Source of the DNA: an uncultured Tepidimonas sp.
GTDB taxonomy: Bacteria > Pseudomonadota > Gammaproteobacteria > Burkholderiales > Burkholderiaceae_C
DNA length: 7,737 nt
Assembly (NCBI GenBank): GCA_937949455.1
Contig: CALEDU010000052.1
Location: forward strand, 1 to 7,737
Reading direction: 5' to 3'
Numbering within the stretch: position 1 is the first letter of the stretch; the number at the start of each line of letters is the position of its first letter. Shown piece by piece: positions 1-7,349 of this stretch. The notes under the pieces are model-generated. The model was not told the DNA's origin, made no database searches, and saw only the letters and a list, made by a program, of their open reading frames with translations. A program made the position numbers and the translations under genes.

Positions 1-162
1 GCTGGCCTTGGACTCGCCCAGCACCCAGCGCACCGCGTCCATGATGTTGGATTTGCCGCAGCCGTTCGGGCCCACCACCCCGACCAGCTGCCCCGGGAGC
101 TGGAAGGTGGTCGGCTCGGCAAACGATTTGAAACCGGACAATTTGATGGTCTGCAGGCGCAC
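1..162 (-). CDS. smc: Chromosome segregation protein SMC, N-terminal fragment (runs off the window)
   Basis: Structural maintenance of chromosomes ATPase, which forms the bacterial condensin with ScpA and ScpB and compacts and resolves the nucleoid. Only the first 54 codons are inside the window; the gene continues beyond base 1. The reverse strand reads [14 protein letters not shown], the usual SMC opening, followed by the Walker A loop GPNGCGKS at residues 31-38 and then [12 protein letters not shown], all hallmark SMC head residues. The start is the GTG at 162-160: an in-frame TAG lies only three codons upstream, and the conserved first beta strand begins immediately after the GTG. No Shine-Dalgarno sequence precedes it. 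It is transcribed divergently from dapC with 43 bp between the two start codons. The coiled coil, hinge and C-terminal Walker B half are not visible. Confidence 0.96.
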   Translation of the reverse strand, partial: MRLQTIKLSGFKSFAEPTTFQLPGQLVGVVGPNGCGKSNIMDAVRWVLGESKAS

Positions 163-205
163 GGGGCGCTAGTGTACGTGCCCACAACGGCTACCATTGC
201 GGCCC
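163..205. promoter_or_regulatory. Divergent smc/dapC start region
   Basis: These 43 bp separate the smc GTG (minus) from the dapC ATG (plus) and are the only non-coding DNA available for divergent start signals. Two sigma70-like -10 hexamers can be read, each matching TATAAT at 4 of 6 positions: TACCAT at 192-197 on the plus strand and TACACT at 176-171 on the minus strand. Each ends exactly 8 nt before its start codon. I see no good -35 box for either and no purine-rich ribosome binding site. If the hexamers are real, transcription would begin at or within a few bases of the start codons. This reading is inferred; promoters could also lie inside the neighbouring coding sequence. Confidence 0.35.
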
Positions 206-1450
206 ATGGTCCCCGACGTCAACCCGCTGCTGCAGAGGCTGCAGCCTTACCCCTTCGAACGCCTGCGCACGCTGTTGGCTGGCATCACACCCAATCCGGC
301 CCTGCGCCCCATCAACCTGGGCATTGGTGAACCCCGGCACCCCACGCCGGCGGTGCTCAGGGACGCGCTGCATGCCGCCATCGAAGACCCCGCGGGCGGG
401 CTGTCCGCCTACCCCGCCACGGCCGGCACGCCCGCGCTGCGCAATGCCTGCGCCGCCTGGCTGCAGCGCCGCTATGGCCTCGCGGTCGATGCAGCCACGC
501 AGGTGCTGCCGACACTGGGTTCGCGCGAGGCGTTGTTCGCGCTGGCACAGGTGGTCATCGACCCGCGTGCCTTTGCCCACGGCCCGCAACCCGTGGTCGT
601 CTGCCCCAACCCGTTCTATCAGATTTACGAAGGCGCGGCACTGCTGGCCGGCGCCACCCCCTGGTACGCCCCCAGCGACCCGGCACGCAACTTTGCCGTG
701 GATTGGGACAGCGTGCCCGACGCGGTGTGGGCGCGCACCCGGCTGGTGTATGCCTGCTCGCCAGGCAATCCGACGGGAGCGGTCATGCCACTGGCGCAGT
801 GGCGGCGCTTGTTCGAGCTGAGCGACCGCTACGGCTTCGTCATCGCCAGCGATGAGTGCTACAGCGAGATCTATTTCCGCGACGAGCCGCCGCTGGGCGC
901 GCTGCAGGCTGCGGCTGCGCTGGGCCGCCGTGATTTCCGCCGCTTGATCATGCTGACCAGCCTGTCCAAGCGCAGCAACGCCCCTGGGCTGCGCAGCGGC
1001 TTTGTCGCGGGGGATGCGTCGCTGATCCGCGCCTTCACCCTCTACCGCACCTACCATGGCAGTGCCATGAGCGTGGCGGTCCAGCACGCCAGCGCGGCGG
1101 CCTGGGCGGACGAGGCCCATGTCACCGCCAACCGCGAGCAGTACCGCGCCAAGTTTGCCCAAGTGACGCCGCGGCTGGCCGAAGTGATGGATGTGCCACT
1201 GCCCGACGCCGGTTTTTATCTGTGGGCGCAAGTGCCCGCGCGCTTTGGCGGTCGCAACGGCGGCAGCGACACCGACTTTGCCCGGGATTTGTTCGCCCAA
1301 TACAATGTCGTTGTGCTGCCGGGCAGTTATCTGGCCCGCGAGGCGCAAGGGGTCAACCCTGGCACCGGCCGCATTCGCATGGCGCTCGTGGCCGAGGTGG
1401 ACGAATGCCTCGAAGCTGCCGAGCGCATCGTCCGCTTTGTTCGGGGTTGA
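206..1450 (+). CDS. dapC: N-succinyl-L,L-diaminopimelate aminotransferase (DapC)
   Basis: PLP-dependent class I/II aminotransferase of 414 residues. It converts N-succinyl-2-amino-6-ketopimelate with glutamate to N-succinyl-L,L-diaminopimelate in the cytoplasmic lysine/diaminopimelate pathway. The fold-type I signature is complete: the substrate loop [12 protein letters not shown], the SPGNPTG motif (S185 to G191, with N188 expected to touch the PLP hydroxyl), D216 and Y219 in [10 protein letters not shown], the Schiff-base lysine K255 in [15 protein letters not shown], and R391 in GRIRMAL for the substrate carboxylate. I chose the ATG at 206 because it gives [20 protein letters not shown], the usual family opening; an in-frame TTG at 197 would add three residues. 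Neither has a Shine-Dalgarno sequence. The specific name rather than a generic aminotransferase rests on the N-terminus and on dapD and dapE lying downstream. A 43-nt gap precedes dapD. Confidence 0.93.
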   Translation: MVPDVNPLLQRLQPYPFERLRTLLAGITPNPALRPINLGIGEPRHPTPAVLRDALHAAIEDPAGGLSAYPATAGTPALRNACAAWLQRRYGLAVDAATQVLPTLGSREALFALAQVVIDPRAFAHGPQPVVVCPNPFYQIYEGAALLAGATPWYAPSDPARNFAVDWDSVPDAVWARTRLVYACSPGNPTGAVMPLAQWRRLFELSDRYGFVIASDECYSEIYFRDEPPLGALQAAAALGRRDFRRLIMLTSLSKRSNAPGLRSGFVAGDASLIRAFTLYRTYHGSAMSVAVQHASAAAWADEAHVTANREQYRAKFAQVTPRLAEVMDVPLPDAGFYLWAQVPARFGGRNGGSDTDFARDLFAQYNVVVLPGSYLAREAQGVNPGTGRIRMALVAEVDECLEAAERIVRFVRG

Positions 1451-1493
1451 TGGCTGCCTTTGCCGCCCCGCCTCACGATTCACGCCTACGACC

Positions 1494-2318
1494 ATGACCC
1501 AACAACTGCAGCAGATCATCGAAAACGCCTGGGACAACCGCGGCCAACTCTCGCCTGGCAATGCCCCGCAGGAGGTCGTCGATGCCGTCGAGCATGTGAT
1601 TGGCGAGCTCAACCATGGCCGCTTGCGCGTCGCCACCCGCGAGGGCGTGGGCCAGTGGACGGTGCACCAATGGATCAAAAAGGCGGTGCTGCTGAGCTTT
1701 CGCCTGCACGACAACCAAATCATGCAGGCGGGTGACTTGACTTTCTACGACAAAGTCAGAACCAAGTTTGCCCACCTCAGCCCGCAAGAGATGGCCGCCG
1801 CTGGCGTGCGCGTGGTGCCGCCTGCGGTGGCGCGGCGCGGCAGCTTCATTGCCCGGGGTGCGATCCTGATGCCGAGCTACGTCAACATCGGGGCCTACGT
1901 GGACGAGGGCACGATGGTGGATACTTGGGCCACGGTCGGCTCCTGCGCTCAGGTCGGTAAAAATGTGCACCTGTCAGGCGGTGTGGGCTTGGGCGGTGTG
2001 TTGGAGCCGCTGCAGGCCAGTCCGACCATCATCGAGGACAATTGCTTCATCGGCGCGCGCTCCGAAATCGTCGAAGGCGTGATCGTCGAGGAAAACTCCG
2101 TCGTCTCGATGGGGGTCTACATCGGCCAGAGCACACCGATCTACGACCGTACCACGGGCGAGGTCCTGTACGGGCGCGTGCCCGCCGGCTCGGTGGTCAT
2201 CAGCGGCAGCCTGCCCAAGGAAGGCGGCAAGTACAGCCTCTATGCCGCCATCATCGTCAAGCGGGTTGATGCGCAGACGCGCGCCAAGACCAGCCTCAAC
2301 GAGCTGCTGCGCGACTGA
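1494..2318 (+). CDS. dapD: 2,3,4,5-tetrahydropyridine-2,6-dicarboxylate N-succinyltransferase (DapD)
   Basis: Cytoplasmic enzyme that transfers succinyl from succinyl-CoA to tetrahydrodipicolinate, giving N-succinyl-2-amino-6-ketopimelate, the substrate of DapC. At 274 residues it has the same length as the E. coli enzyme. Residues 1 to about 100 form the helical N-terminal domain. From about 105 to 235 hexapeptide repeats of a left-handed beta helix are visible (for example the run around [20 protein letters not shown]), followed by the conserved stretch VGLGGVLEP at about 164-172 and a C-terminal [20 protein letters not shown] like that of E. coli DapD. The enzyme is a trimer in characterised relatives. 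The start ATG at 1494 matches the family N-terminus ([13 protein letters not shown]). The frame stays open upstream to 1191, but that part only overlaps dapC and is not family sequence. There is no clear Shine-Dalgarno, so expression may depend on coupling to dapC. Confidence 0.97.
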   Translation: MTQQLQQIIENAWDNRGQLSPGNAPQEVVDAVEHVIGELNHGRLRVATREGVGQWTVHQWIKKAVLLSFRLHDNQIMQAGDLTFYDKVRTKFAHLSPQEMAAAGVRVVPPAVARRGSFIARGAILMPSYVNIGAYVDEGTMVDTWATVGSCAQVGKNVHLSGGVGLGGVLEPLQASPTIIEDNCFIGARSEIVEGVIVEENSVVSMGVYIGQSTPIYDRTTGEVLYGRVPAGSVVISGSLPKEGGKYSLYAAIIVKRVDAQTRAKTSLNELLRD

Positions 2319-2340
2319 TACGGCCGGTACGCATCACCTT

Positions 2341-2348
2341 GGGGGAAG
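2341..2348 (+). promoter_or_regulatory. Candidate ribosome binding site of the PilU-like gene
   Basis: The purine run GGGGGAAG ends 9 nt before the ATG at 2358. It is only a partial match to the anti-Shine-Dalgarno, but it is the best one in the first half of the operon, where dapC, dapD and dapE show none. It supports the ATG at 2358 over the in-frame ATG at 2367. Confidence 0.45.
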
Positions 2349-2357
2349 ACACTGGCG

Positions 2358-3527
2358 ATGGGCCCGATGGAGCAACTGCTGCGGCTGATGGCCGAAAAAA
2401 AGGCCTCCGACCTGTATCTGTCGGCCTTCTCGCCGGTGCTGATCAAAATCAACGGTGTGACGATGCCGGTCAACGCGCAGCAGCCGCTGCCGGCGGACGG
2501 CCCCTACCGGCTGTTGGCGCAGGTCATTGCACCGGAGCATCTGCAGGAGTACGACCGGACAGGCGAACTCAACATCGCGATCCCTATGCCAGAGGTGGGG
2601 CGCTTTCGTATCAGCGCCATGCGCCAGCGCGGCACCTGTGCGGTGGTGGTGCGCTTCATCAGCGGGCAGATCCCCAAGGTCAGCGAGCTGGGCATCCCGC
2701 CCGTGTTGACGCAGATGATCATGGCCAAACGCGGTCTGATGCTGGTGGTGGGCTCGACCGGTTCGGGCAAGAGCACCACGTTGGCCGCGCTGCTGGACCA
2801 TCGCAATGAAAACACCACCGGGCACATCCTCACCATCGAGGACCCGATCGAGTATCTTTTCAAGAACAAAAAAAGCGTGGTCAACCAGCGTGAAGTAGGC
2901 ACCGATACCGCCACGCTCAACATCGCGCTAAAGAACGCGTTGCGCCAAGCGCCGGATGTCATCCTGATCGGCGAGATCCGCGACCGTGAAACCATGTCGC
3001 AAGCGATCGCCTACGCGCAGTCGGGCCACCTGGTGCTGGCCACCCTACACGCCAACAACAGCTACCAGGCGCTCAACCGCATTCTCAACTTCTACCCTGC
3101 CGAGGTGCGGCCGACCATGCTCAACGACCTGGCCTCGTCGCTCAAGGCCATCGTGTCGCAGCGGCTGCTGCGCACGGTGGACGGCGGCCGCACGCCGGCG
3201 GTGGAAGTGATGGTCAATACGCGACTGATCAGCGAATTGATCGAGAAGGCCGATTTCTTTGGCGTGCGCGAGGCGCTGGAAAAGTCCATGGCCGAGGAGT
3301 CGCAAACCTTCGAGGCCGACCTGGCGCGGCTGATCCTGTCCGGACGCATCACGCGCGAAGAGGGGCTGGCCTACGCCGACTCGCCCACCAACCTCCTGTG
3401 GCGGCTGCAGAACGACGACCGCGCGCGCACTGAAGCGACTGCGCACGCGACGGCCTCCGGCAAGGCGGGCCAAACCGGCCAAGGCAGCGGCCCCTCCTTC
3501 GACGGTTTTCTCCCTCCCCAATCCTGA
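2358..3527 (+). CDS. PilT/PilU-family type IVa pilus retraction ATPase (PilU-like)
   Basis: Cytoplasmic secretion-type hexameric ATPase of 389 residues, expected to act at the base of a type IVa pilus and help depolymerise pilin during retraction. The N-terminal PAS-like domain begins [19 protein letters not shown]. The motor carries Walker [10 protein letters not shown] (132-140, K138), the Asp box TIEDPIEY with E161, Walker B LIGEIRD with E206, and the His box TLHANN with H231. PilU rather than PilT is suggested by [15 protein letters not shown], by [11 protein letters not shown] (287-297) where PilT has its AIRNLIRE motif, and by [17 protein letters not shown] followed by [10 protein letters not shown]. 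The last ~35 residues are a low-complexity tail rich in T, A, G and Q. The gene sits between dapD (39-nt gap) and dapE (26-nt gap), away from other pilus genes. The canonical pilT-pilU pair is usually elsewhere, so this may be an extra paralogue. Assignment as a retraction ATPase is firm; the exact subtype is less so. Confidence 0.9.
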   Translation: MGPMEQLLRLMAEKKASDLYLSAFSPVLIKINGVTMPVNAQQPLPADGPYRLLAQVIAPEHLQEYDRTGELNIAIPMPEVGRFRISAMRQRGTCAVVVRFISGQIPKVSELGIPPVLTQMIMAKRGLMLVVGSTGSGKSTTLAALLDHRNENTTGHILTIEDPIEYLFKNKKSVVNQREVGTDTATLNIALKNALRQAPDVILIGEIRDRETMSQAIAYAQSGHLVLATLHANNSYQALNRILNFYPAEVRPTMLNDLASSLKAIVSQRLLRTVDGGRTPAVEVMVNTRLISELIEKADFFGVREALEKSMAEESQTFEADLARLILSGRITREEGLAYADSPTNLLWRLQNDDRARTEATAHATASGKAGQTGQGSGPSFDGFLPPQS

Positions 3528-3553
3528 GCGCGGCGCGCGCCCGCCACATTCCC

Positions 3554-4750
3554 ATGACCGAAACCCTCCGCCTCACCGAGGCTTTGATCCGCCGCCCCTC
3601 TGTCACCCCCGACGACGCCGGCTGCCAGGCACTGCTGGCCGAGCGGCTGACGGCGCTGGGCTTTGCCTGCGAGACGATCGTCAGCGGCCCGGGCGACTTT
3701 CGCGTCACCAATCTGTGGGCGCTGCGGCCTGGAGCCAGCCCCGACGCGCCGGTGCTGGTGTTTGCCGGCCACACCGACGTGGTGCCGACGGGGCCGCTGG
3801 AGCGCTGGCACAGCGACCCGTTTGACCCCACTCTGCGCGACGACAAACTCTACGGGCGGGGTGCCAGCGACATGAAAGCCTCGCTGGCCGCCATGGTGGT
3901 GGCGTGCGAAGCTTTTTTGCGCGCGCACCCGAGGCCGGCCTTGTCGATTGGCTTTTTACTGACCAGTGACGAGGAAGGCCCGGCGCGCGACGGCACCGTG
4001 GTGGTGTGCGAGGCGCTGCGCCAGCGCGGCCAACGGCTGGACTGGTGCATCGTGGGCGAACCCACCAGCGTGCAGCGCACCGGCGACATGATCAAAAATG
4101 GCCGCCGTGGCACCATGAGTGGGCGGCTCACCGTCAAGGGTATCCAGGGCCATATCGCTTACCCGCATCTGGCGCGCAACCCCATTCACCTGTTGGCACC
4201 CGCCTTAGCCGAGCTGGTCGCCACGCGCTGGGACGAAGGCAACGCCCACTTCCCGCCCACCAGTTGGCAGGTCAGCAACATCCATGGCGGCACCGGGGCC
4301 AGCAACATCATCCCTGGCACCGTGGTGGTGGACTTCAACTTCCGCTTCAGCACCGAATCCACCCCGCAGAGCCTGCAAGCTCGCGTGCAGGAGATTCTGG
4401 CGCGGCACGGCCTGGCCCCCGGCACCGACTACGAGCTGCACTGGACCATCGGTGGCCTGCCCTTCCTGACCCCGCGCGGCCCGCTGGTCGATGCGGTGAG
4501 CGCCGCGATCCGCGACGTTACGGGTCTCGACACCGAGCTGTCCACCACCGGCGGCACCAGCGACGGACGCTTCATCGCACAGATCTGTCCGCAGGTGGTG
4601 GAACTGGGCCCGCCCAATGCGTCGATCCACAAGGTTGACGAGCACATCGCCCTAGACGATCTCAATACACTTACGCTCGTCTATCAGCGCGTCTTGGAGT
4701 TCCTTGCGCGCAAAGCCGAAACAATTTCCTCTACCCCCGCTTCCGAATGA
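3554..4750 (+). CDS. dapE: Succinyl-diaminopimelate desuccinylase (DapE)
   Basis: Di-zinc M20 metallohydrolase of 398 residues that cleaves N-succinyl-L,L-diaminopimelate to succinate and L,L-diaminopimelate, directly after the DapC step. All expected metal and catalytic residues are present: H73 and D75 in [10 protein letters not shown]106 in GASDMKAS (bridging ligand), E140 (general base) and E141 in SDEEGPA, E169 in VGEPTS, and H359 in NASIHKVDE. The lid/dimerisation domain carries [15 protein letters not shown] and [14 protein letters not shown]. The start gives [21 protein letters not shown], typical of the family. The final ~15 residues are a non-conserved tail. Base composition falls from about 70% GC to the low or mid 50s within the last ~120 nt, before the gene ends. 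Its stop overlaps the next gene's start (ATGA, 4747-4750), implying translational coupling. Confidence 0.97.
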   Translation: MTETLRLTEALIRRPSVTPDDAGCQALLAERLTALGFACETIVSGPGDFRVTNLWALRPGASPDAPVLVFAGHTDVVPTGPLERWHSDPFDPTLRDDKLYGRGASDMKASLAAMVVACEAFLRAHPRPALSIGFLLTSDEEGPARDGTVVVCEALRQRGQRLDWCIVGEPTSVQRTGDMIKNGRRGTMSGRLTVKGIQGHIAYPHLARNPIHLLAPALAELVATRWDEGNAHFPPTSWQVSNIHGGTGASNIIPGTVVVDFNFRFSTESTPQSLQARVQEILARHGLAPGTDYELHWTIGGLPFLTPRGPLVDAVSAAIRDVTGLDTELSTTGGTSDGRFIAQICPQVVELGPPNASIHKVDEHIALDDLNTLTLVYQRVLEFLARKAETISSTPASE

Positions 4751-5751
4751 CACTCATTGCTCGACTCTCGATATCTTTCAGCGCAGCCCTCATCGCTGTC
4801 AGTACGGCTACAGAGACGCTGGCCAGCGATTTTGAATCAGCACTTGCCGCGTATCGCAGCGGGAAAAAAACACAAGCTCTCGAATTGCTGCAGCGCCAAT
4901 TGAATACGGAACCAAAAGATATTCAACTTCTGCTGCTCAAGGGTGTGATACTGGCCGAATCTGGCAAAACCCAAGAAGCCCGACTCATCTTTCAGAATCT
5001 CGTCAAAGAATACCCAAGCTTACCAGAGCCCCGCAACAACCTGGCCCTGCTTTATGCGGCCGAGGGTGATCTCGACAATGCGCGCGCCACCCTGGAAATG
5101 GCGCTAAGAAGCAACCCCAGTTACGCCGTTATTTACGAAAATCTCATCGAGATCTATAGCCAACTTGCCAGCCAATCATTCGCGCGAGCCACCAACCGTA
5201 ACCCGAAAGCCAAGGAGGTCCAGCCCAAGTTGCGCTTAATCAGCGAAGTGCTGACACTGCCCCCGGGATCAGCATCAGGGGAGAGGCGGATCGCCCAAAT
5301 CGAAAACGCAAAATCTGACCCACCAAATGCAACGAGGGTCGAACAAGCGCACCGCATCAATACATCCTCTACCCCCTCCGAACCATCCACGACCACGGAA
5401 GCTAGTACAGACAACCTGCCAGGGGTGCGCCAGGCGGTGGAATCATGGCGTCGCGCGTGGAGCGCGCGCGATATGAAATCTTATCTCAGCAGCTATATAC
5501 CAGGGTATACCCCCAATGGCAGGATGACCCACGAACAGTGGATTGAAGAGCGCAAGGCACGTATAGAAACACGCAAGCACATCGATATCGAACTGTCAGA
5601 CCTGCACATACGCCAAATTCAGAAGGACAAAGTGGCAGTGCGCTTTGTCCAGCACTATCGATCAGATATACAAAAAAGTCAAACACGAAAAGAATTGGTT
5701 CTGATTCTTCAGGGGGACCGCTGGCTCATCGCCAGCGAGCGCACGGTCTGA
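4747..5751 (+). CDS. Exported TPR protein with C-terminal NTF2-like (Csd6-type) domain
   Basis: Protein of 334 residues with no enzyme motif that I recognise. Residues 1-26 look like a Sec signal peptide with probable cleavage after TLA, so it is likely periplasmic. Residues 28-130 hold three TPR units: [20 protein letters not shown], then [20 protein letters not shown], then [21 protein letters not shown] polar S/T/E/P-rich linker spans about 165-225. Residues 227-334 form an NTF2/SnoaL-like domain ([12 protein letters not shown] to RWLIASERT) that aligns along almost its full length with the C-terminus of the next gene product, with about 45 identical positions of 108 by eye. The start overlaps the dapE stop as ATGA, and the next gene follows 11 nt downstream; neither junction has a Shine-Dalgarno. 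GC is near 50%, well below the dap genes. It may be a non-catalytic scaffold or partner of the downstream L,D-transpeptidase; that is inferred from domain sharing and adjacency only. Confidence 0.85.
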   Translation: MTLIARLSISFSAALIAVSTATETLASDFESALAAYRSGKKTQALELLQRQLNTEPKDIQLLLLKGVILAESGKTQEARLIFQNLVKEYPSLPEPRNNLALLYAAEGDLDNARATLEMALRSNPSYAVIYENLIEIYSQLASQSFARATNRNPKAKEVQPKLRLISEVLTLPPGSASGERRIAQIENAKSDPPNATRVEQAHRINTSSTPSEPSTTTEASTDNLPGVRQAVESWRRAWSARDMKSYLSSYIPGYTPNGRMTHEQWIEERKARIETRKHIDIELSDLHIRQIQKDKVAVRFVQHYRSDIQKSQTRKELVLILQGDRWLIASERTV

Positions 5752-5762
5752 CTTCACGAAAA

Positions 5763-7349
5763 ATGCTTACCACTGCGTTACGAAGGCGTCGCGTCGTGAT
5801 AGTCGCATTGTTGTGCATGCCTGCACTGCTTGTGGGGTGGCTGGTTGTAGCTGCCTCACCGGGTCGGCCTACCTCTGCCCAAGCTGCCCCCACAGTACCA
5901 CTGTCAACCCAGGATCAGAACGATACTGCATGGACCCTGCTGTCCGAGCCTGAGCGCGTGGTGTTGCAAGCCACACAGGCAATGCTGGACGGTCGACTCC
6001 GCCAGGCCGAGGACCTTTTGATGGAGGTCATTCAGCGTGAACCGAGTTTCCGGTTGGCGCATGCCCTGCTGGCTGATTTGAGGCGTGTTTACGCCGGATT
6101 AGATCCCAATCTGCCTCAGCAGTCTGTAGACCCTGAACTGCACAAGCTGGCCGAGGAATGGAAGGTCCGGCTCCAAGCCTTGGACCACATACCTACACAA
6201 CCCTCTTGGCCAAAGGGAGTGGTCAGCTTTTCACCCAATAACCGACATGCTTTTATACTGGATGCCAGTACACTGCGGCTTTATTGGATCCTTCCTTCCG
6301 CTGATGATAGCCCGCCGGCAGTGGTATCGAGTTTTTATGTGTCAGTAGGCAAAGCGGGTGTTGGTAAAGAAGCGGAGGGTGACAACAAGACCCCTTTTGG
6401 TGTTTACCGAGTCATCGGACAGAGAACGGCTGAGAAGTTACCTGCATTTTACGGGGCTGGTGCCCTGATACTGGACTACCCCAATCCTATTGACCAGCTG
6501 TTGGGCCGCACCGGCAGTGGTATATGGCTGCACGGCACACCACCCAATGCCTACACCCGCGATCCTTTGGCCTCAGAAGGATGTATCGTTTTGGCCAACG
6601 ATGATATGCGCAGGCTATTAAAACTCACCGATGCGAGTGACAGCCTCGTCTTGGTGGTCTCTTCCTTGCAATGGCAATCCGAGGCCCAACACAAACTCGA
6701 GCGCGAGAAGGCCATGACCCGACTCCAAGCTTGGGCCCGGCGGACGCTTGGCCGAGAGCTGGCTTCTAACCGAGTCGGCATACAGCAATGGCCAGAGCGC
6801 GACGGCCACCGATATTGGCGCATCGAGTATTTGCCGGATGAACCCGAGAGGCAAACGCTCATCTGGTATCTGCGCGAATCCGAAGACAGCTTAGAATATG
6901 TCGCCGGTTCAAAGCCAAATCTCAAACCGGCGCTTCACACCTACGCTGAGAGTACGGCTCAGACCGGTCCTGTGATCTCGAGCGCCGGCTCCAGCCCCCC
7001 GTCCGATGCCCAAGCAGATCCAGTCCTCAAAGCTGTGCAGTCGTGGGCCTCCGCCTGGAGCGCGCGCGATGTGCAGGCCTATCTAGCCCACTATCATCCC
7101 CAGTTCAAACCCAAAGAAGCCTCAACCCGCGCTGAATGGGAAACACAACGACGCCTGCGCATCGAAAGCCGACGCCACATTGAGGTGGAGGTCCTGAACC
7201 CGCGCGTTCAGCGCGACGGCGCGCGGGTCAACGTGACATTTATCCAACGCTATCGCGCCGATGGACAACGTGAATTGCGTGCACGAAAAACCCTGGTGCT
7301 ACAACTCGTAGGTTCACGCTGGTTGATCATTGAGGAGCGCACCGGATGA
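5763..7349 (+). CDS. Membrane-anchored L,D-transpeptidase-fold (YkuD) enzyme, Csd6/DpaA-like, with C-terminal NTF2-like domain
   Basis: Protein of 528 residues. RRRR (7-10) followed by a hydrophobic helix at 11-31 gives an inside-positive membrane anchor or uncleaved signal; cleavage after AQA near residue 41 is also possible. Residues ~66-110 contain a TPR-like helical pair (MLDGRLRQAEDLLMEVIQRE). The YkuD domain spans about 150-300 with KTPFGVYRV, the catalytic H257 in IWLHGTPP, and S271, G273 and nucleophile C274 in SEGCIVLAND. The arginine that usually follows SxGC-V/I is a valine. Residues ~305-415 are unassigned. Residues 421-528 repeat the NTF2-like domain of the upstream protein. YkuD enzymes act on the diaminopimelate region of peptidoglycan stem peptides. 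The HG(T/S) and GC-V-LAN style and the added C-terminal domain resemble H. pylori Csd6 (an L,D-carboxypeptidase) and E. coli DpaA/LdtF (cuts Braun lipoprotein from the wall). Trimming or hydrolysis is therefore as likely as cross-linking. The stop overlaps the prmB start (ATGA, 7346-7349). Confidence 0.9.
   Translation: MLTTALRRRRVVIVALLCMPALLVGWLVVAASPGRPTSAQAAPTVPLSTQDQNDTAWTLLSEPERVVLQATQAMLDGRLRQAEDLLMEVIQREPSFRLAHALLADLRRVYAGLDPNLPQQSVDPELHKLAEEWKVRLQALDHIPTQPSWPKGVVSFSPNNRHAFILDASTLRLYWILPSADDSPPAVVSSFYVSVGKAGVGKEAEGDNKTPFGVYRVIGQRTAEKLPAFYGAGALILDYPNPIDQLLGRTGSGIWLHGTPPNAYTRDPLASEGCIVLANDDMRRLLKLTDASDSLVLVVSSLQWQSEAQHKLEREKAMTRLQAWARRTLGRELASNRVGIQQWPERDGHRYWRIEYLPDEPERQTLIWYLRESEDSLEYVAGSKPNLKPALHTYAESTAQTGPVISSAGSSPPSDAQADPVLKAVQSWASAWSARDVQAYLAHYHPQFKPKEASTRAEWETQRRLRIESRRHIEVEVLNPRVQRDGARVNVTFIQRYRADGQRELRARKTLVLQLVGSRWLIIEERTG
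7332..7337 (+). promoter_or_regulatory. prmB ribosome binding site inside the preceding gene
   Basis: GAGGAG lies 8 nt before the prmB ATG at 7346. It is the clearest Shine-Dalgarno sequence in the window, and it doubles as two glutamate codons in the EERTG end of the upstream L,D-transpeptidase gene. Together with the ATGA overlap it fixes the prmB start and suggests re-initiation by ribosomes finishing the upstream gene. Confidence 0.7.

Noticed and set aside
197..205. TTG at 197 as the dapC start
   Set aside because: It adds only three non-conserved residues, has no ribosome binding site, and the ATG at 206 already gives the family start. It cannot be fully excluded.
1191..1493. In-frame upstream extension of dapD
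   Set aside because: The added residues are an out-of-frame reading of dapC, and the family N-terminus begins at the ATG at 1494, giving exactly 274 residues.
191..1723. Long antisense open frame of 510 codons opposite dapC and early dapD
   Set aside because: It lies opposite two confidently identified genes. Its product is rich in R, G, A and Q with no domain, as expected for the complement of GC-rich codons.
2319..2357. Possible terminator after dapD (CGGCCGG-containing gap)
   Set aside because: No stem with adequate length and no following T run; the gap is short and looks like an intra-operon spacer.
2395..2402. A-AAA-AAG heptamer early in the PilU-like gene, as in dnaX -1 frameshifting
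   Set aside because: The zero-frame product is the conserved EKKASDLYL segment. The -1 frame gives ~135 residues of domainless sequence, and I see no clear stimulatory structure. Simple lysine codons explain it.
4006..4638. 210-codon plus-strand frame inside dapE
   Set aside because: Out-of-frame shadow of dapE, whose metal ligands are intact in the correct frame; no domain and no start signals.
4635..4640. TTGACG as a -35 box for a promoter ahead of the TPR gene
   Set aside because: It encodes the conserved KVDE of dapE, and no acceptable -10 hexamer follows at 16-18 nt.
4864..4870. A7 tract near the start of the TPR gene (a similar one is in the PilU-like gene near 2868-2874), as possible phase-variation sites
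   Set aside because: Seven As encoding lysine pairs is short for phase variation, and the frames are intact.
5645..5672. TTGTCC, 16 bp, TATACA as a promoter for the YkuD gene
   Set aside because: Only 4 of 6 matches in each box, inside conserved codons of the NTF2-like domain, and such matches are frequent in this AT-richer stretch.
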